A stretch of 64,000 nucleotides of DNA from Clostridium algoriphilum (GTDB taxonomy: Bacteria; Bacillota; Clostridia; Clostridiales; Clostridiaceae): the NCBI RefSeq assembly GCF_020443705.1, contig NZ_JAIZZK010000001.1, positions 1 to 64,000 on the forward strand, in the 5' to 3' direction. Positions 46,582-56,052 of the stretch are shown here, one piece after another. Position 1 is the stretch's first letter. Each line of letters opens with the position of its first letter. The translations under genes were made by a program, and so were the position numbers. Below the pieces are notes generated by a model. The model did no database searches, was not told the origin of the DNA, and saw only the letters and a list, made by a program, of their open reading frames with translations.

Positions 46582-47865
46582 ATGAAAAATTTTATAGATG
46601 TTGATGAAAAATTACCGATATTAAAGACCCTCCCATTAAGCTTCCAGCACTTATTTGCTATGGTGGGGGCCACAATACTAGTCCCAATGCTTACAGGTCT
46701 TAGTCCATCAATTGCGCTATTTTGTAGTGGTGTTGGAACTTTATTGTATATATTATGTACAAAAGCGAAGCTGCCAGCTTATGTGGGCTCATCCTTTGCG
46801 TTTATTGGACCAATGGGTGTTGCTACAAAGGCATATGGACAAAGTTCTATGCTATCAGGTATTATTGCTGCAGGATGTGTATATGTAATTGTAGCTTTAA
46901 TTATAAAACTTATAGGGATTAAGTGGCTTGATAGACTTTTGCCACCAGTAGTTGTAGGTTCTGTTGTAATTGTAATAGGACTTAGTTTAGCAAGTGTTGC
47001 TATTAATTGGTCAGGTTTAAATGCTGAATTTACAACTCCAGCATTAGATGGTGTATCAAGAGCCACATGGATAATTATATCCATGACAACTTTAGTAACA
47101 GCAATAATTGGTACTATGTATTTTAAAGGATTCTTCGGAGTAGTACCAATTTTGATTGCGATGGTAGTTGGGTATGTGCTTTCTATAGTTTTGGGAGTAA
47201 TTTCACCAGAAGTTCTAAGCAAGATAGGGTCCGCACAATTTATTAGATTGCCAAGTTTTGTTCTGCCTACTTTTAACATAAATGCTATTATGCTTATGGC
47301 ACCAATAGCTTTCGTAACACTCGCTGAACATGTTGGACATGTATATGTTACAAGTAATGTAGTTGGTAAAGACTTTACAAAAGATCCAGGACTTCATAGA
47401 TCAATTCTTGGAGACGGTATTGCAACAATGTTTGCGGGTTTAGTTGGTGGTCCACCGAATACAACTTATGGTGAAAACATTGGAGTTATGGCAATTACTA
47501 AGGTTTACAGTGTTTGGGTAATTGGAGGAGCAGCTATTATAGCAATTTTATTATCTTTTATTGGACCAGTTTCAGAGGTTATAGGTAATATTCCTTTACC
47601 TGTAATTGGAGGAGTAAGTGTTATGTTATTTGGAATAATTGCATCCTCTGGTTTTAGAATTTTTGTAGAAGATAAGGTTGATTTTAGTAAAAAAAGAAAT
47701 TTAATAATTGCTTCAGTAATAATAGTTTTAGGAATTGGTGGAGGCGGTATTAAGTTCAAATTCGCAGGTGCACCAGTAGAGATTGCAGGGCTTGCTTTAG
47801 CGACCTTGGTTGGTATTATATTAAACTTAGTTTTACCACAATACAGTAAGTCGGGAGATAATTAA
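46582..47865 (+). CDS. uraA: Uracil permease UraA (NCS2 family)
   Basis: Uracil:proton symporter of 427 residues with about 14 hydrophobic segments. NCS2 motifs: PLSFQHLFAMVGATILVPML near the N-terminus, YVGSSFAFIGPM, LAEHVGHVYVTSNVVGKDF, DGIATMFAGLVGGPPNTTYG (the signature) and GVSVMLFGIIASSGFRI. The GPPNTTYGEN region and pyr context point to uracil rather than purines. Ended by a hairpin. Confidence 0.95.
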   Translation: MKNFIDVDEKLPILKTLPLSFQHLFAMVGATILVPMLTGLSPSIALFCSGVGTLLYILCTKAKLPAYVGSSFAFIGPMGVATKAYGQSSMLSGIIAAGCVYVIVALIIKLIGIKWLDRLLPPVVVGSVVIVIGLSLASVAINWSGLNAEFTTPALDGVSRATWIIISMTTLVTAIIGTMYFKGFFGVVPILIAMVVGYVLSIVLGVISPEVLSKIGSAQFIRLPSFVLPTFNINAIMLMAPIAFVTLAEHVGHVYVTSNVVGKDFTKDPGLHRSILGDGIATMFAGLVGGPPNTTYGENIGVMAITKVYSVWVIGGAAIIAILLSFIGPVSEVIGNIPLPVIGGVSVMLFGIIASSGFRIFVEDKVDFSKKRNLIIASVIIVLGIGGGGIKFKFAGAPVEIAGLALATLVGIILNLVLPQYSKSGDN

Positions 47866-47895
47866 TAAGTGATTTATAAATAAAATTATGATTTT

Positions 47896-47923
47896 AAGTG
47901 TCAGATGATTTCTGGCACTTTTT
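47896..47923 (+). terminator. Rho-independent terminator after uraA
   Basis: AAGTGTCAGA (47896-47905) pairs with TCTGGCACTT (47911-47920), with one G-T, followed by TTT. Ends the pyrR-uraA operon. Confidence 0.85.
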
Positions 47924-48033
47924 ATTTGTTTTAAAGAAGTGTTATTTAATAATCCTAGACAATAATAACAAATAGAGATATTATAATATAAGTAATGTTT
48001 GTTATAAACATAAGAGAAATGGGAGAGATATAT

Positions 48034-49173
48034 ATGATGTATACTTTAATTGCCACTACGACATTTGGTTTAGAAGCGATTACAGCTAAAGAACTAAAAG
48101 CACTAGGGTATGAAAATTTAATTGTAGAAAATGGGAGTGTAACATTTGACGGAGACGAAATGGATATTGCTATATGTAATATTTGGTTAAGAACTGCAGA
48201 AAGGCTGTTTATCAAAATGGCTGAATTTACTGCTTTGTCTTTTGAAGAATTATTTCAAGGTACAAAAGCCGTAAATTGGGGTGATTTAATACCTGAAGAT
48301 GGTAATATGCATATTATAGGTAAATCTGTAAAATCACAACTTCATAGTGTGCCAGATTGTCAAGGTATAGTAAAAAAGGCTGTAGTAGAGTCTATGAAGA
48401 AAAAATACGATAAAGAGTGGTTTTCAGAAGAAGGACCTGAGTATAAGATAGAAGTTGCAATTTTAAGAGACTTAGTGACCTTATCAATTGATACATCAGG
48501 TGTTGGACTACATAAGAGAGGATATAGAGAATATGCCGGCGAGGCACCACTTAAGGAAACTTTAGCTGCAGCCCTTGTCCTTATAAGTAAATGGGATAGC
48601 ACAAGAGTTTTAGCAGATCCGCTTTGTGGTTCTGGAACAATAGCTATAGAAGCAGCTCTTATAGCTAAAAATATGGCTCCAGGAATAAATAGAAAGTTTG
48701 CAGCAGAGTCTTGGCCATCTATGGATAAAGACATTTGGGATCAAGTTCGAGAGGGTGCAAGACAAACTGTAAACAATAAAGAAGTTGAAATACTAGCTTC
48801 AGATATTGATGGAAGATTATTAAAGGTAGCAATAGATAATGCAGAAAAAGCAGGAGTTAAAGATTTTATAAAGTTTCAGAAAATACCAATGCAAACTTTT
48901 GAATCTAGGCAGAAATATGGAGTTATAATTACAAACCCACCTTATGGAGAAAGATTAGGAGAGGCAGAAGAAGTAAAAAAACTACATGTTGATCTTGGAG
49001 TAATGTATTCAAGCTTAAATGAATGGTCTTGCTTTGTTATAACATCGAACCGTGAATTTCAAAAAGAATTTGGAAAGAAAGCAGATAAAAACAGAAAGTT
49101 ATATAATGGAAGATTATTATGTTATTATTACCAATATGTAAAAGAAATACCTAGGAAAAAGAAGGAAGACTAA
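48034..49173 (+). CDS. THUMP-domain RNA methyltransferase (RlmL/YpsC type)
   Basis: 379 residues: N-terminal THUMP domain (TTFGLEAITAKELKALGYEN, RLFIKMAEFTALSFEELFQG) and a Rossmann methyltransferase with LADPLCGSGTIAIEAALIA (SAM motif) and the catalytic ITNPPYGERLGE. This equals the N-terminal m2G-type half of RlmL; the rRNA position in clostridia is inferred only. Start ATG 48034 is chosen because GGGAGAG lies upstream; a longer in-frame ATG at 47995 has no site. Confidence 0.9.
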   Translation: MMYTLIATTTFGLEAITAKELKALGYENLIVENGSVTFDGDEMDIAICNIWLRTAERLFIKMAEFTALSFEELFQGTKAVNWGDLIPEDGNMHIIGKSVKSQLHSVPDCQGIVKKAVVESMKKKYDKEWFSEEGPEYKIEVAILRDLVTLSIDTSGVGLHKRGYREYAGEAPLKETLAAALVLISKWDSTRVLADPLCGSGTIAIEAALIAKNMAPGINRKFAAESWPSMDKDIWDQVREGARQTVNNKEVEILASDIDGRLLKVAIDNAEKAGVKDFIKFQKIPMQTFESRQKYGVIITNPPYGERLGEAEEVKKLHVDLGVMYSSLNEWSCFVITSNREFQKEFGKKADKNRKLYNGRLLCYYYQYVKEIPRKKKED

Positions 49174-49180
49174 AAGTGCA

Positions 49181-49433
49181 TATGTGTGAAGGTTCTCCTT
49201 GACGTTACTTGCAATAAGAACTCGAGACGTGAAATTCAATTAATAAATTCTAATCTTTTTCCAATATAAATTTCTCTAGCACTCACATTCGCCTTCCTAG
49301 CTCAGGTTCGCTAGCCTGCCATCCTAGCAGGCTTACGAGAATTTTATATTGGAAAAAGAAGGATTTATAATTTGAATTTCAATGTTCCTTCGCTACTTAT
49401 TGCAAGCAACTTCGGAGAAATCTCATACTATCA
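49181..49433. repeat. Long palindromic element A (3' of the methyltransferase gene)
   Basis: A ~250-bp imperfect palindrome. Left arm landmarks TTCTCC (49193), CTTGCAATAAG, TGAAATTCAA and CTTTTTCCAATATAAA pair in order with the right arm TTTTATATTGGAAAAAG, TTGAATTTCA, CTTATTGCAAG and GGAGAA (49414). Between them is a 60-base core with GCACTCACATTCG, AGGTTCGCTAGCCTGC and GCAGGC, comparatively G+C-rich. The core matches the reverse complement of element B. No ORF. As RNA it would form one very long hairpin with a small folded head. Confidence 0.85.
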
Positions 49434-49511
49434 TGCATGTGATTGTGGAAGGTCAAGGGATAGGGAGTTGCTATCCATCGGTTGGAAGGGTTATGAGAAT
49501 TTCTCAATAAA

Positions 49512-49560
49512 GATAAGACAGGGGATATGTGTATAATACATATATCCCTTGTCTTATTTT
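49512..49560 (+). terminator. Terminator downstream of element A
   Basis: ATAAGACAGGGGATATGT pairs with ACATATATCCCTTGTCTTAT, with small mismatches, and a T-run follows. About 340 bp after the methyltransferase stop, it likely ends that transcript, which would then carry element A in its 3' UTR. Confidence 0.75.
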
Positions 49561-49630
49561 TGGTTTATATTTCGGTGAATGAATTAGAAAAATAATTATA
49601 TATTTTGATGAAAATAAGTCGCTAATATTT

Positions 49631-49813
49631 CTACTTTATATTTTGTATTGATAAATTTAATTTGTAATTTCCATATTTAAATATTTCATCTAAGAAGTCT
49701 ACAATTTTAGCTTGAGTAGAGGCAGTTAATTTTAGCATATAGCAACCATCTCCGCTTATTCTATGAGATTCAGTTACTAATGAATTATTATTTATACCGT
49801 TTTTATTTGTATT
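49631..49813 (-). pseudogene. Remnant of an Lrp/AsnC-family regulator (C-terminal part)
   Basis: A minus-strand open stretch ending at TAG (49631-49633) translates in part as VTESHRISGDGCYMLKLTAS and KIVDFLDEIFKYGNYKLNLS. This is the C-terminal ligand-sensing (RAM) half of Lrp/AsnC regulators, where ESH-ITG-D-YMLK and FLD-I--YGNY are hallmark positions. The frame runs back only to a stop near 49814-49816, with no start codon and no helix-turn-helix half. It is therefore a decayed, 5'-truncated gene, not a functional regulator. Confidence 0.75.
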
Positions 49814-49945
49814 TTAAATAATATATTTAAAGGAGTATAGAGATATTTGTAGAATAATTATTCAAATATGTTATGTAGTACTGGTATTTTATAGCGGGAA
49901 ATAGAGAAATGGGAAAAATAGCACTATTAGTATAACTACATAATA

Positions 49946-50187
49946 GTATGACTTTCTCCAGAAGTGACTTGAAATAAGAAGAGCAGAAAAAATTGAAATT
50001 CCATTTAGAAATTCTTGTTTTGTAAATGGAAAATTCTCGTGAACCTGACAGGAAGTCAGGTTAGCGAACCCGAGACAGGACGTCGAGTGTGAGTGCCAAA
50101 GAATTTTTCATGAACAAAACACTAGAATTTCTTAATGAAATTTCATATTTAAGCTCTTATTTGAAGTCGCGCAGGAGAAAGTTATAC
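49946..50187. repeat. Long palindromic element B, inverted relative to A
   Basis: A ~240-bp imperfect palindrome. Left arm AGTATGACTTTCTCC, ACTTGAAATAAGA, TTAGAAATTCTTG and GTTTTGT pairs in order with right arm ACAAAAC, TAGAATTTCTTAA, CTTATTTGAAGT and GGAGAAAGTTATAC. The core AACCTGACAGGAAGTCAGGTT, AGCGAACCCGAG and GTGTGAGTGCC is the reverse complement of the element A core, so A and B are the same family in opposite orientation. It ends about 15 bp from the 3' end of rqcH. No ORF or transposase. Confidence 0.85.
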
Positions 50188-50201
50188 AGATGCACTCTTT
50201 T

Positions 50202-51935
50202 TTATTCTATTCTTTCTAAAGTACTTTCGCTAGGAGTTATATACATAGTTTTGTTTGTTGAGTATATAACCATTCCGGGCTTAGCACCTGTTGGTTTCTT
50301 TACATTTCTAACCTGTGTATAGTCAACAGGTACACTAGAAGAGTTTTGTGACTTGCTATAAAATGCTGATAGGTTTCCAGCCTCGAGTAGCGTGCTTTCA
50401 GGTATATCACCTATATTTTTAATTATAACATGAGAGCCAGGTATATCCTTTGTGTGTAGCCACATATCATTTTTATTGGCAAGTTTTAGAGTTAACAAAT
50501 CATTTTGAATATTATTTCTACCAACATAAATGTCTATTCCATCACTTGAAATAAAGTGCATTGGTTTAGTTGGCTTTGGTTTTTTCATTTTATTGTGTTT
50601 TTTTATTGTAATATATTCAGTTACTATTAATTCATTTTTAATATCTTCAATTCCATTATAGTTTTCTACATTTATTATGTTAGTGAGAACAGAATGGAGG
50701 TATTTTAACTCGTTTTTAGTAAGATTCATTTGAATTAATGCCATTTCTTCTGCTATCTTAAACTTATTATATTTTTTATAATAATATTGAACATTTTGTG
50801 AGGGCGTTTTATTTTCGTCAAGTTTAATTTTAACGTATTCACCATTTTCACTATAATAATTAACAACACTTGCAAATTTATCACCTTTTTTAAGTGAGTA
50901 TATATTGGCAGTTAGGAGTTCACCGTTTAACTTAAAAGCACCTTTAGTGGTACAATCTTTTAAGGTTTGGGTAAGTATTCTAACTTTTTTATCACAACGA
51001 TTTATATTGTTATTAACTATCTTTTGAAGGTTTGAGCTTTTAGCATTTAATCTATCATGTTTATCTTTGCGAAAATAGAAAGTTTCTATTAGTTTAGAGG
51101 GTGAATCATATTTTTCACAATCATAATCGTTTAAAGAGGTAAGCTTTATACAATGAAAATCTTTTAATTTATCATTCATAGCATAGGAAGCTAAAAAAAC
51201 ATTATCATGCATGTTTTTAAACGTGTCTACGGTAAATTCATAAATATTTTTAGCATGTTCTAAATCAAATTCAGTATTTTGCGCATTATATCTATAAACA
51301 AGTTCTGATGATAAGTTAGAACTTACTCCTGTGAATGTGCCCGTGAAAAACTTTTCACCAAATTGTATGTCTTTATCAGTTAGGTATTTATAAAATTCAT
51401 CATAACTGAAATTAAAAGCATCTAGTTTTGTTGAAGCAGGAGGATATATATATTCTACGCCGGTATATAAAACACGATAACTGTTAACGTCTGAGCTAAC
51501 ATGCTTAATGCTATCCATAATTAAGTTATCACGAGTTCGAACTAAGCTAATGTTACTATGTCTACCCATTATTTCAATTATTAGCGAATATACACTGTCA
51601 AATCCTAATTCATCACTACTTTTAAAATCGATAACTAACAATCTGTCTGAATTTAGTTGCTTAACGTCTAAGACGGTGGCAGTATTTAAATATTTTCTTA
51701 GTACCATGCAGAATTTAGGTGCTTGTATTGGGTTTTGTTTATTAAACTCTGTCAAATGAATTCTTGGATAATTCGAGCTAGAACTTATTAATAACTTATA
51801 GACTATCCTATTCTTTTTAAAACTTAATATAACTTCATCTTTTTCTGGCTGGGTTACTTTATCTACTCTACAACCTACGATTATATCTTTTATTTCCCCA
51901 ACGAGGCTAGATAAATAAATTCCATCTAATGCCAT
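50202..51935 (-). CDS. rqcH: Ribosome quality control protein RqcH (NFACT family)
   Basis: Binds stalled 50S-peptidyl-tRNA complexes and recruits tRNA-Ala to add C-terminal alanine tails. NFACT layout in 577 residues: N-terminal MALDGIYLSSLVGEIKDIIV and EIMGRHSNISLVRTRDNLIM; helix-hairpin and coiled-coil middle (KGDKFASVVNYYS, YYKKYNKFKIAEEMALIQMN); NFACT-R C-terminal domain with DIYVGRNNIQNDLLTLKLAN, DMWLHTKDIPGSHVII and KKPTGAKPGMVIY. Start at MALDGIY (51935) because AAAGGATG lies upstream; an earlier in-frame ATG overlaps it. Formerly called fibronectin-binding protein in clostridia. Confidence 0.93.
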   Translation of the reverse strand: MALDGIYLSSLVGEIKDIIVGCRVDKVTQPEKDEVILSFKKNRIVYKLLISSSSNYPRIHLTEFNKQNPIQAPKFCMVLRKYLNTATVLDVKQLNSDRLLVIDFKSSDELGFDSVYSLIIEIMGRHSNISLVRTRDNLIMDSIKHVSSDVNSYRVLYTGVEYIYPPASTKLDAFNFSYDEFYKYLTDKDIQFGEKFFTGTFTGVSSNLSSELVYRYNAQNTEFDLEHAKNIYEFTVDTFKNMHDNVFLASYAMNDKLKDFHCIKLTSLNDYDCEKYDSPSKLIETFYFRKDKHDRLNAKSSNLQKIVNNNINRCDKKVRILTQTLKDCTTKGAFKLNGELLTANIYSLKKGDKFASVVNYYSENGEYVKIKLDENKTPSQNVQYYYKKYNKFKIAEEMALIQMNLTKNELKYLHSVLTNIINVENYNGIEDIKNELIVTEYITIKKHNKMKKPKPTKPMHFISSDGIDIYVGRNNIQNDLLTLKLANKNDMWLHTKDIPGSHVIIKNIGDIPESTLLEAGNLSAFYSKSQNSSSVPVDYTQVRNVKKPTGAKPGMVIYSTNKTMYITPSESTLERIE

Positions 51936-52100
51936 ATTTATCATCCTTTCATTATGTTTAATCTTTATAAATCTTATTTATGCTTTGTAAATAAGACATT
52001 ATATACTATACTACTATTAAGATGTATTATCATTAACAGTATACCATTAAAGAAAATTATTGAAAAGTCGAGGTATGCTGAAGCAAAGAGGAGGAGTTTT

Positions 52101-52931
52101 GTGGAAATTATAAATTTTACGAAAATGCAGGGAACGGGAAACGATTTTATTATTATTGATGATTTCGAGGAAAAATATAATAATTTAAAGGAATTAGCTA
52201 GCAAACTATGTGATAGGCATTTCGGAATAGGTGCTGATGGAATTTTAATGATAAGAAAAAGTAATATAGCAGATATACAGATGATTATTATTAATGCTGA
52301 CGGTTCTTATGCATCTATGTGTGGTAATGGCATAAGGTGTTTTGCTAAATATGTATGGACGAAAAAATATGTATTAGGTGATAGTATGAAAATTGAAACT
52401 GGCGATGGTGTAAAGCTTGCTACTATTTGCGTTAAAGATGGAGTCGCTCAGGGTGTAACTATAAATATGGGGAAATACAGTTTTAATCCTTTAAGCATAC
52501 CAGCACTCTCCACAACAGAAATAATAAATAGAAAACTAGAGAGTGATAATAGGGATTACTATATTACTTCCTTACTTATGGGGGTTCCACATACTATTGT
52601 TTTTGGAAAACTTAATGATTATGAAGTTTCTGAAGGGAAATTTATTGAGCGTCACGAGTTGTTTCCTGAAAATACAAATGTAAACTTTTGTGAAGTAGTA
52701 GATAAAAACATGATTAAGGTTAAAACCTGGGAAAGAGGTGCAGGGCCGACCTTAGCTTGTGGAACTGGTAGTTGCGCCTGCGTGGCAGCAGCCAATAGAC
52801 TAGGGTACATAGGTGGAAAAGCAACAGTACAAGTTCCAGGTGGATTACTTAATATACAAATTGTTAAAGAAGAGGTTTTGATGGAAGGCCCAGCAGAAAT
52901 TACGTTTGAGGGACAATTTTATATAAATTAA
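52101..52931 (+). CDS. dapF: Diaminopimelate epimerase DapF
   Basis: Converts L,L- to meso-diaminopimelate for lysine and peptidoglycan synthesis. 276 residues with catalytic C74 in SMCGNGIRCFAKYVW and C220 in ACGTGSCACVAA, plus FTKMQGTGNDFIIID at the N-terminus and RHFGIGADGIL. The two-cysteine racemase pair is intact. GTG 52101 is chosen because GAGGAGG sits six bases upstream; the frame extends to 51954 but without a site or family match. Divergent from rqcH; ended by a hairpin. Confidence 0.95.
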   Translation: MEIINFTKMQGTGNDFIIIDDFEEKYNNLKELASKLCDRHFGIGADGILMIRKSNIADIQMIIINADGSYASMCGNGIRCFAKYVWTKKYVLGDSMKIETGDGVKLATICVKDGVAQGVTINMGKYSFNPLSIPALSTTEIINRKLESDNRDYYITSLLMGVPHTIVFGKLNDYEVSEGKFIERHELFPENTNVNFCEVVDKNMIKVKTWERGAGPTLACGTGSCACVAAANRLGYIGGKATVQVPGGLLNIQIVKEEVLMEGPAEITFEGQFYIN

Positions 52932-52934
52932 ACT

Positions 52935-52976
52935 AAAGCAACTGTCTATTATAAATAGTACAGTTGCTTTTTTTAT
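52935..52976 (+). terminator. Rho-independent terminator after dapF
   Basis: AAAGCAACTGTCTATT pairs with AATAGTACAGTTGCTTT (one bulge) followed by a T-run. Clear separation between dapF and the pilus operon. Confidence 0.9.
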
Positions 52977-53086
52977 GCACTTTTTTTGCATAAATTGATT
53001 TAAAATGAATAAAATTTTTATTTTTGACAATGCTTACAAGTAGGATATCCATTGTATATTACACATATTAAGAAAGGTAAAATGAT

Positions 53087-54766
53087 ATGAAAAAAAAGTT
53101 ACTCCAAGTATTATTAAATAAGAATTTAATTACATTGAAGAATTATAACGAAGTAAAAGAACTTTCACTTAAGAGAAGTTGCAGTGAAGAGCAAATAATT
53201 TTGCATGATACAAAAGTAGATGTATTTGAGCTTATAGAAATATTAGACAAAGATTTTAACATACCGTATATTGATCTAGAATCTATCTGCGTAAAAGATG
53301 AGGCATTTAATTTAATATCAAAAGAGGTAGCTAACAAATATAGCTTAATACCTTTTTATGATATGAATAATGAAGTACATGTGGCTTTTTCAAATCCATT
53401 TGAGGTAAGGGTTATTGATGAGCTGAAGTTTATAACAAACAGAAAGGTTAAAGTGTTCTTTGCTTTAGAGAGTCATATCTCAGAAGTTATTAAAAATTGC
53501 TATGGAAAACAAATTGTAAATGTGGCAGTTGAAGAAATGAAAAAGGAATATATGCTAGAGGATAAACAAAAAAATGAAGAGGTGCATTCAGTATTTTCTA
53601 GTGAAAATGCACCTGTAATAAGGATAACGAACTCCTTATTAAAACAGGCTGTAGATGCAGAAGCTAGTGACATTCACCTAGAGCCTTTTAAGCATTTTGC
53701 TATAATAAGAATGAGAGTAGACGGGATACTTAGCGAAATAAATCAAATTCCTAGTAATGTATATAAGTCCTTATGTACTAGGCTGAAAATTATGGCTAAT
53801 ATGGATATAGCAACTAAGTTAGTTCCTCTAGATGGAAAGATAACTGAAAATATAGATGGAATAGACTATGATTTCAGAGTTTCTTCGCTACCAACAATGT
53901 ATGGAGAAAAAATAGTTATAAGAGTTTTATACAAAGTAGAGAGATTTATTAATTTAGATTCTTTAGGGTTTAGTTCTGATAAAGTTAATCTCTTAAGGGA
54001 CATATTAAAGCTTTCGCATGGGATGATACTAGTCGCAGGACCTACAGGAAGTGGTAAATCAACAACATTATATGCTTTGTTAAACGAAATTAATAGCAAA
54101 TGTAAGAACATTATTACTATAGAGGATCCAATTGAATATAATATGCCAAGAGTCAATCAGGTAAATGTTAATAACAAAGCGGGTCTTACATTCTCAAATG
54201 GATTAAGGAGCATTTTAAGGCAAGATCCTGATGTAATAATGATAGGAGAGATACGAGATGAGGAAACAGCACATATAGCGGTGAGAGCATCAATAACTGG
54301 CCATTTAGTCCTATCAACTCTTCATACTAATGGTGCAACTGCGTCTATTTCTAGGCTCATAGACATGGGTATTCCATCATATTTAGTTGCAGATTCTTTA
54401 GTTGTTGTATTAGCTCAGAGATTAGTAAGAAGATTATGCTCTTATTGTAAAACCGAATATAACATTACTCATGATAAGTTTGAGCATCTAGGATTTAAGA
54501 GGGGAGAAAAAACATATAAAGCATCGGGATGTAATAAGTGTAACGAAACTGGATATAAAGGTAGAACTGTGATATATGAATTATTAAAATTGGACGGGAA
54601 TCATAAATCTATTATTGCAAGGAGTGGGATAAGTGACGAGCTGTGGAATTATTGCAATGAAAAGAAATCAAATCCCTTTATGGAGAGTTGTAGGGCTTCA
54701 GTGCTTAATGGTGTAACATCAATACAAGAATTTGAAAATGCTACTTATAGTTATAATATCAAATAA
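53087..54766 (+). CDS. pilB: Type IV pilus/type II secretion assembly ATPase PilB/GspE
   Basis: Cytoplasmic hexameric ATPase powering pilus or pseudopilus extension. 559 residues: MshEN N-terminal domain (~residues 1-150), then the secretion-ATPase core with DIHLEPFKHFAIIRMRVDG, Walker A GPTGSGKSTT (318-327), Asp box ITIEDPIEYNM, Walker B MIGEIRDEETA, His box STLHTNGA, and a tetracysteine zinc motif (CSYC ... CNKC near residue 470). First gene of a pilB-pilC-prepilin operon. No pilT retraction ATPase is present here. Confidence 0.94.
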   Translation: MKKKLLQVLLNKNLITLKNYNEVKELSLKRSCSEEQIILHDTKVDVFELIEILDKDFNIPYIDLESICVKDEAFNLISKEVANKYSLIPFYDMNNEVHVAFSNPFEVRVIDELKFITNRKVKVFFALESHISEVIKNCYGKQIVNVAVEEMKKEYMLEDKQKNEEVHSVFSSENAPVIRITNSLLKQAVDAEASDIHLEPFKHFAIIRMRVDGILSEINQIPSNVYKSLCTRLKIMANMDIATKLVPLDGKITENIDGIDYDFRVSSLPTMYGEKIVIRVLYKVERFINLDSLGFSSDKVNLLRDILKLSHGMILVAGPTGSGKSTTLYALLNEINSKCKNIITIEDPIEYNMPRVNQVNVNNKAGLTFSNGLRSILRQDPDVIMIGEIRDEETAHIAVRASITGHLVLSTLHTNGATASISRLIDMGIPSYLVADSLVVVLAQRLVRRLCSYCKTEYNITHDKFEHLGFKRGEKTYKASGCNKCNETGYKGRTVIYELLKLDGNHKSIIARSGISDELWNYCNEKKSNPFMESCRASVLNGVTSIQEFENATYSYNIK

Positions 54767-54815
54767 GGTGTCTAAAACATTAAGTTAATATGGCTAGGGA
54801 TAGGTGAAATGTAAC

Positions 54816-56012
54816 ATGAGATATAAATATATAGCTAAAACATCGAATGGAGCTTCAATAAAGGGTAATTCTGAGAGCGATAGTATTGAAGAATTGGCAT
54901 TAAAGTTACGTGAAAAAGAAATATACCTGCTAAAAGTAAAAAGTGAAAAAAACAGAACAGAGTTTTCCAGTAAACCTAGTCTAAAGACAATATCTATATT
55001 TTGCAAGCAATTTTCATTATGTATAAAATCGGGTATACCAATATGCGATATACTTGATTTGCTTTATGAGCAAATGTTACATAAATCTATAAGAAAGAGT
55101 CTGATTAGTATTAAAGAAAACGTACAAAAAGGTAATTCATTGTTTGCAAGTATGAAGAAGACTATAAATGTATATCCTGAGTTTATGATAAATATGATTT
55201 ATTTGGGTGAAGAGAGCGGAAAACTTGATATAATCCTGGAAGAAATGTCTAAGTATTATGAAAAAGAACATAAACTATTAAAAAAATTTACTAATTCATT
55301 GATTTATCCTTGCACAGTATTTATAACATTAATGGTAGTATCATTGTTTTTGCTTATAAAGGTAATCCCTATATTCATAGAAAATTTAAATTCGATGGAT
55401 GCAGATATTCCATTAATAACTAAACTTGTCTTAGGAAGTAGTAACTTTCTACGTAATAATTTGTTGTGGATTGCAATAATTTTTATAATTTCAGTGTTAG
55501 TTATTATAGAATATATTAAAACAGAAAGTGGGAAAATTGTATTTGATAAATTCAAATTTAAGTGTCCAATATTAGGTCAAGTATACAAACGTCTTATTTA
55601 CACAAGGTTTTCTAGAGGACTCAATATATTACTAGGTAGTGGAGTAGGCCTTCTGAAAGCCTTTGAAATAATCAATGATGTTATTGGTGATAAATATTTT
55701 AAGTTAAAGCTTAAATCAGTTTTTAGTGATATAAAAAAAGGAGAGGATTTATCAAGTTCTATAAATGCAATGAACCTATTTCCACAATTTTTTGTAGCTA
55801 TGATAAAAATAGGAGAAGAAACTGGTAATTTGGAAGGGATGTTTTTAACTGCAGCAGATATATTTTATGAAGATGCTCAGGAAAATGTGGAAAAAGCGAC
55901 AGTACTATTAGAGCCAATACTGATAATATTTTTAGGAATTATGATTGGGACGATTATATTGGCAGTTATGCTACCTATGCTAAATGTTATGGATTCTGCA
56001 GGTAAGTTTTAA
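54816..56012 (+). CDS. pilC: Type IV pilus/type II secretion inner-membrane platform PilC/GspF
   Basis: Platform protein on which pilins are assembled. 398 residues with two T2SSF repeats: first around residues 55-180 (FCKQFSLCIKSGIPICDIL, IYLGEESGKLDIILEEMSKY), second around 255-390 (FSRGLNILLGSGVGLLKAFE, MIKIGEETGNLEGMFLTAAD). Hydrophobic helices near 155-180, 205-225 and 365-390. Start ATG 54816 is chosen; AGGTGA upstream serves it, while GTG 54804 overlaps that site. Confidence 0.93.
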   Translation: MRYKYIAKTSNGASIKGNSESDSIEELALKLREKEIYLLKVKSEKNRTEFSSKPSLKTISIFCKQFSLCIKSGIPICDILDLLYEQMLHKSIRKSLISIKENVQKGNSLFASMKKTINVYPEFMINMIYLGEESGKLDIILEEMSKYYEKEHKLLKKFTNSLIYPCTVFITLMVVSLFLLIKVIPIFIENLNSMDADIPLITKLVLGSSNFLRNNLLWIAIIFIISVLVIIEYIKTESGKIVFDKFKFKCPILGQVYKRLIYTRFSRGLNILLGSGVGLLKAFEIINDVIGDKYFKLKLKSVFSDIKKGEDLSSSINAMNLFPQFFVAMIKIGEETGNLEGMFLTAADIFYEDAQENVEKATVLLEPILIIFLGIMIGTIILAVMLPMLNVMDSAGKF

Positions 56013-56052
56013 TAAATTAAAGTGCAGTTAAATAAATAAGAAAGGTGAATAT

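Noticed and set aside
49181-50187. Composite transposon formed by elements A and B.
   Set aside because: No transposase and no cargo other than a gene fragment and a terminator; each element looks independently placed.
50089-50322. An ATG-initiated 77-codon frame on the plus strand.
   Set aside because: It begins within palindromic element B and runs antisense into the 3' end of rqcH; codon content follows the palindrome, with no ribosome binding site.
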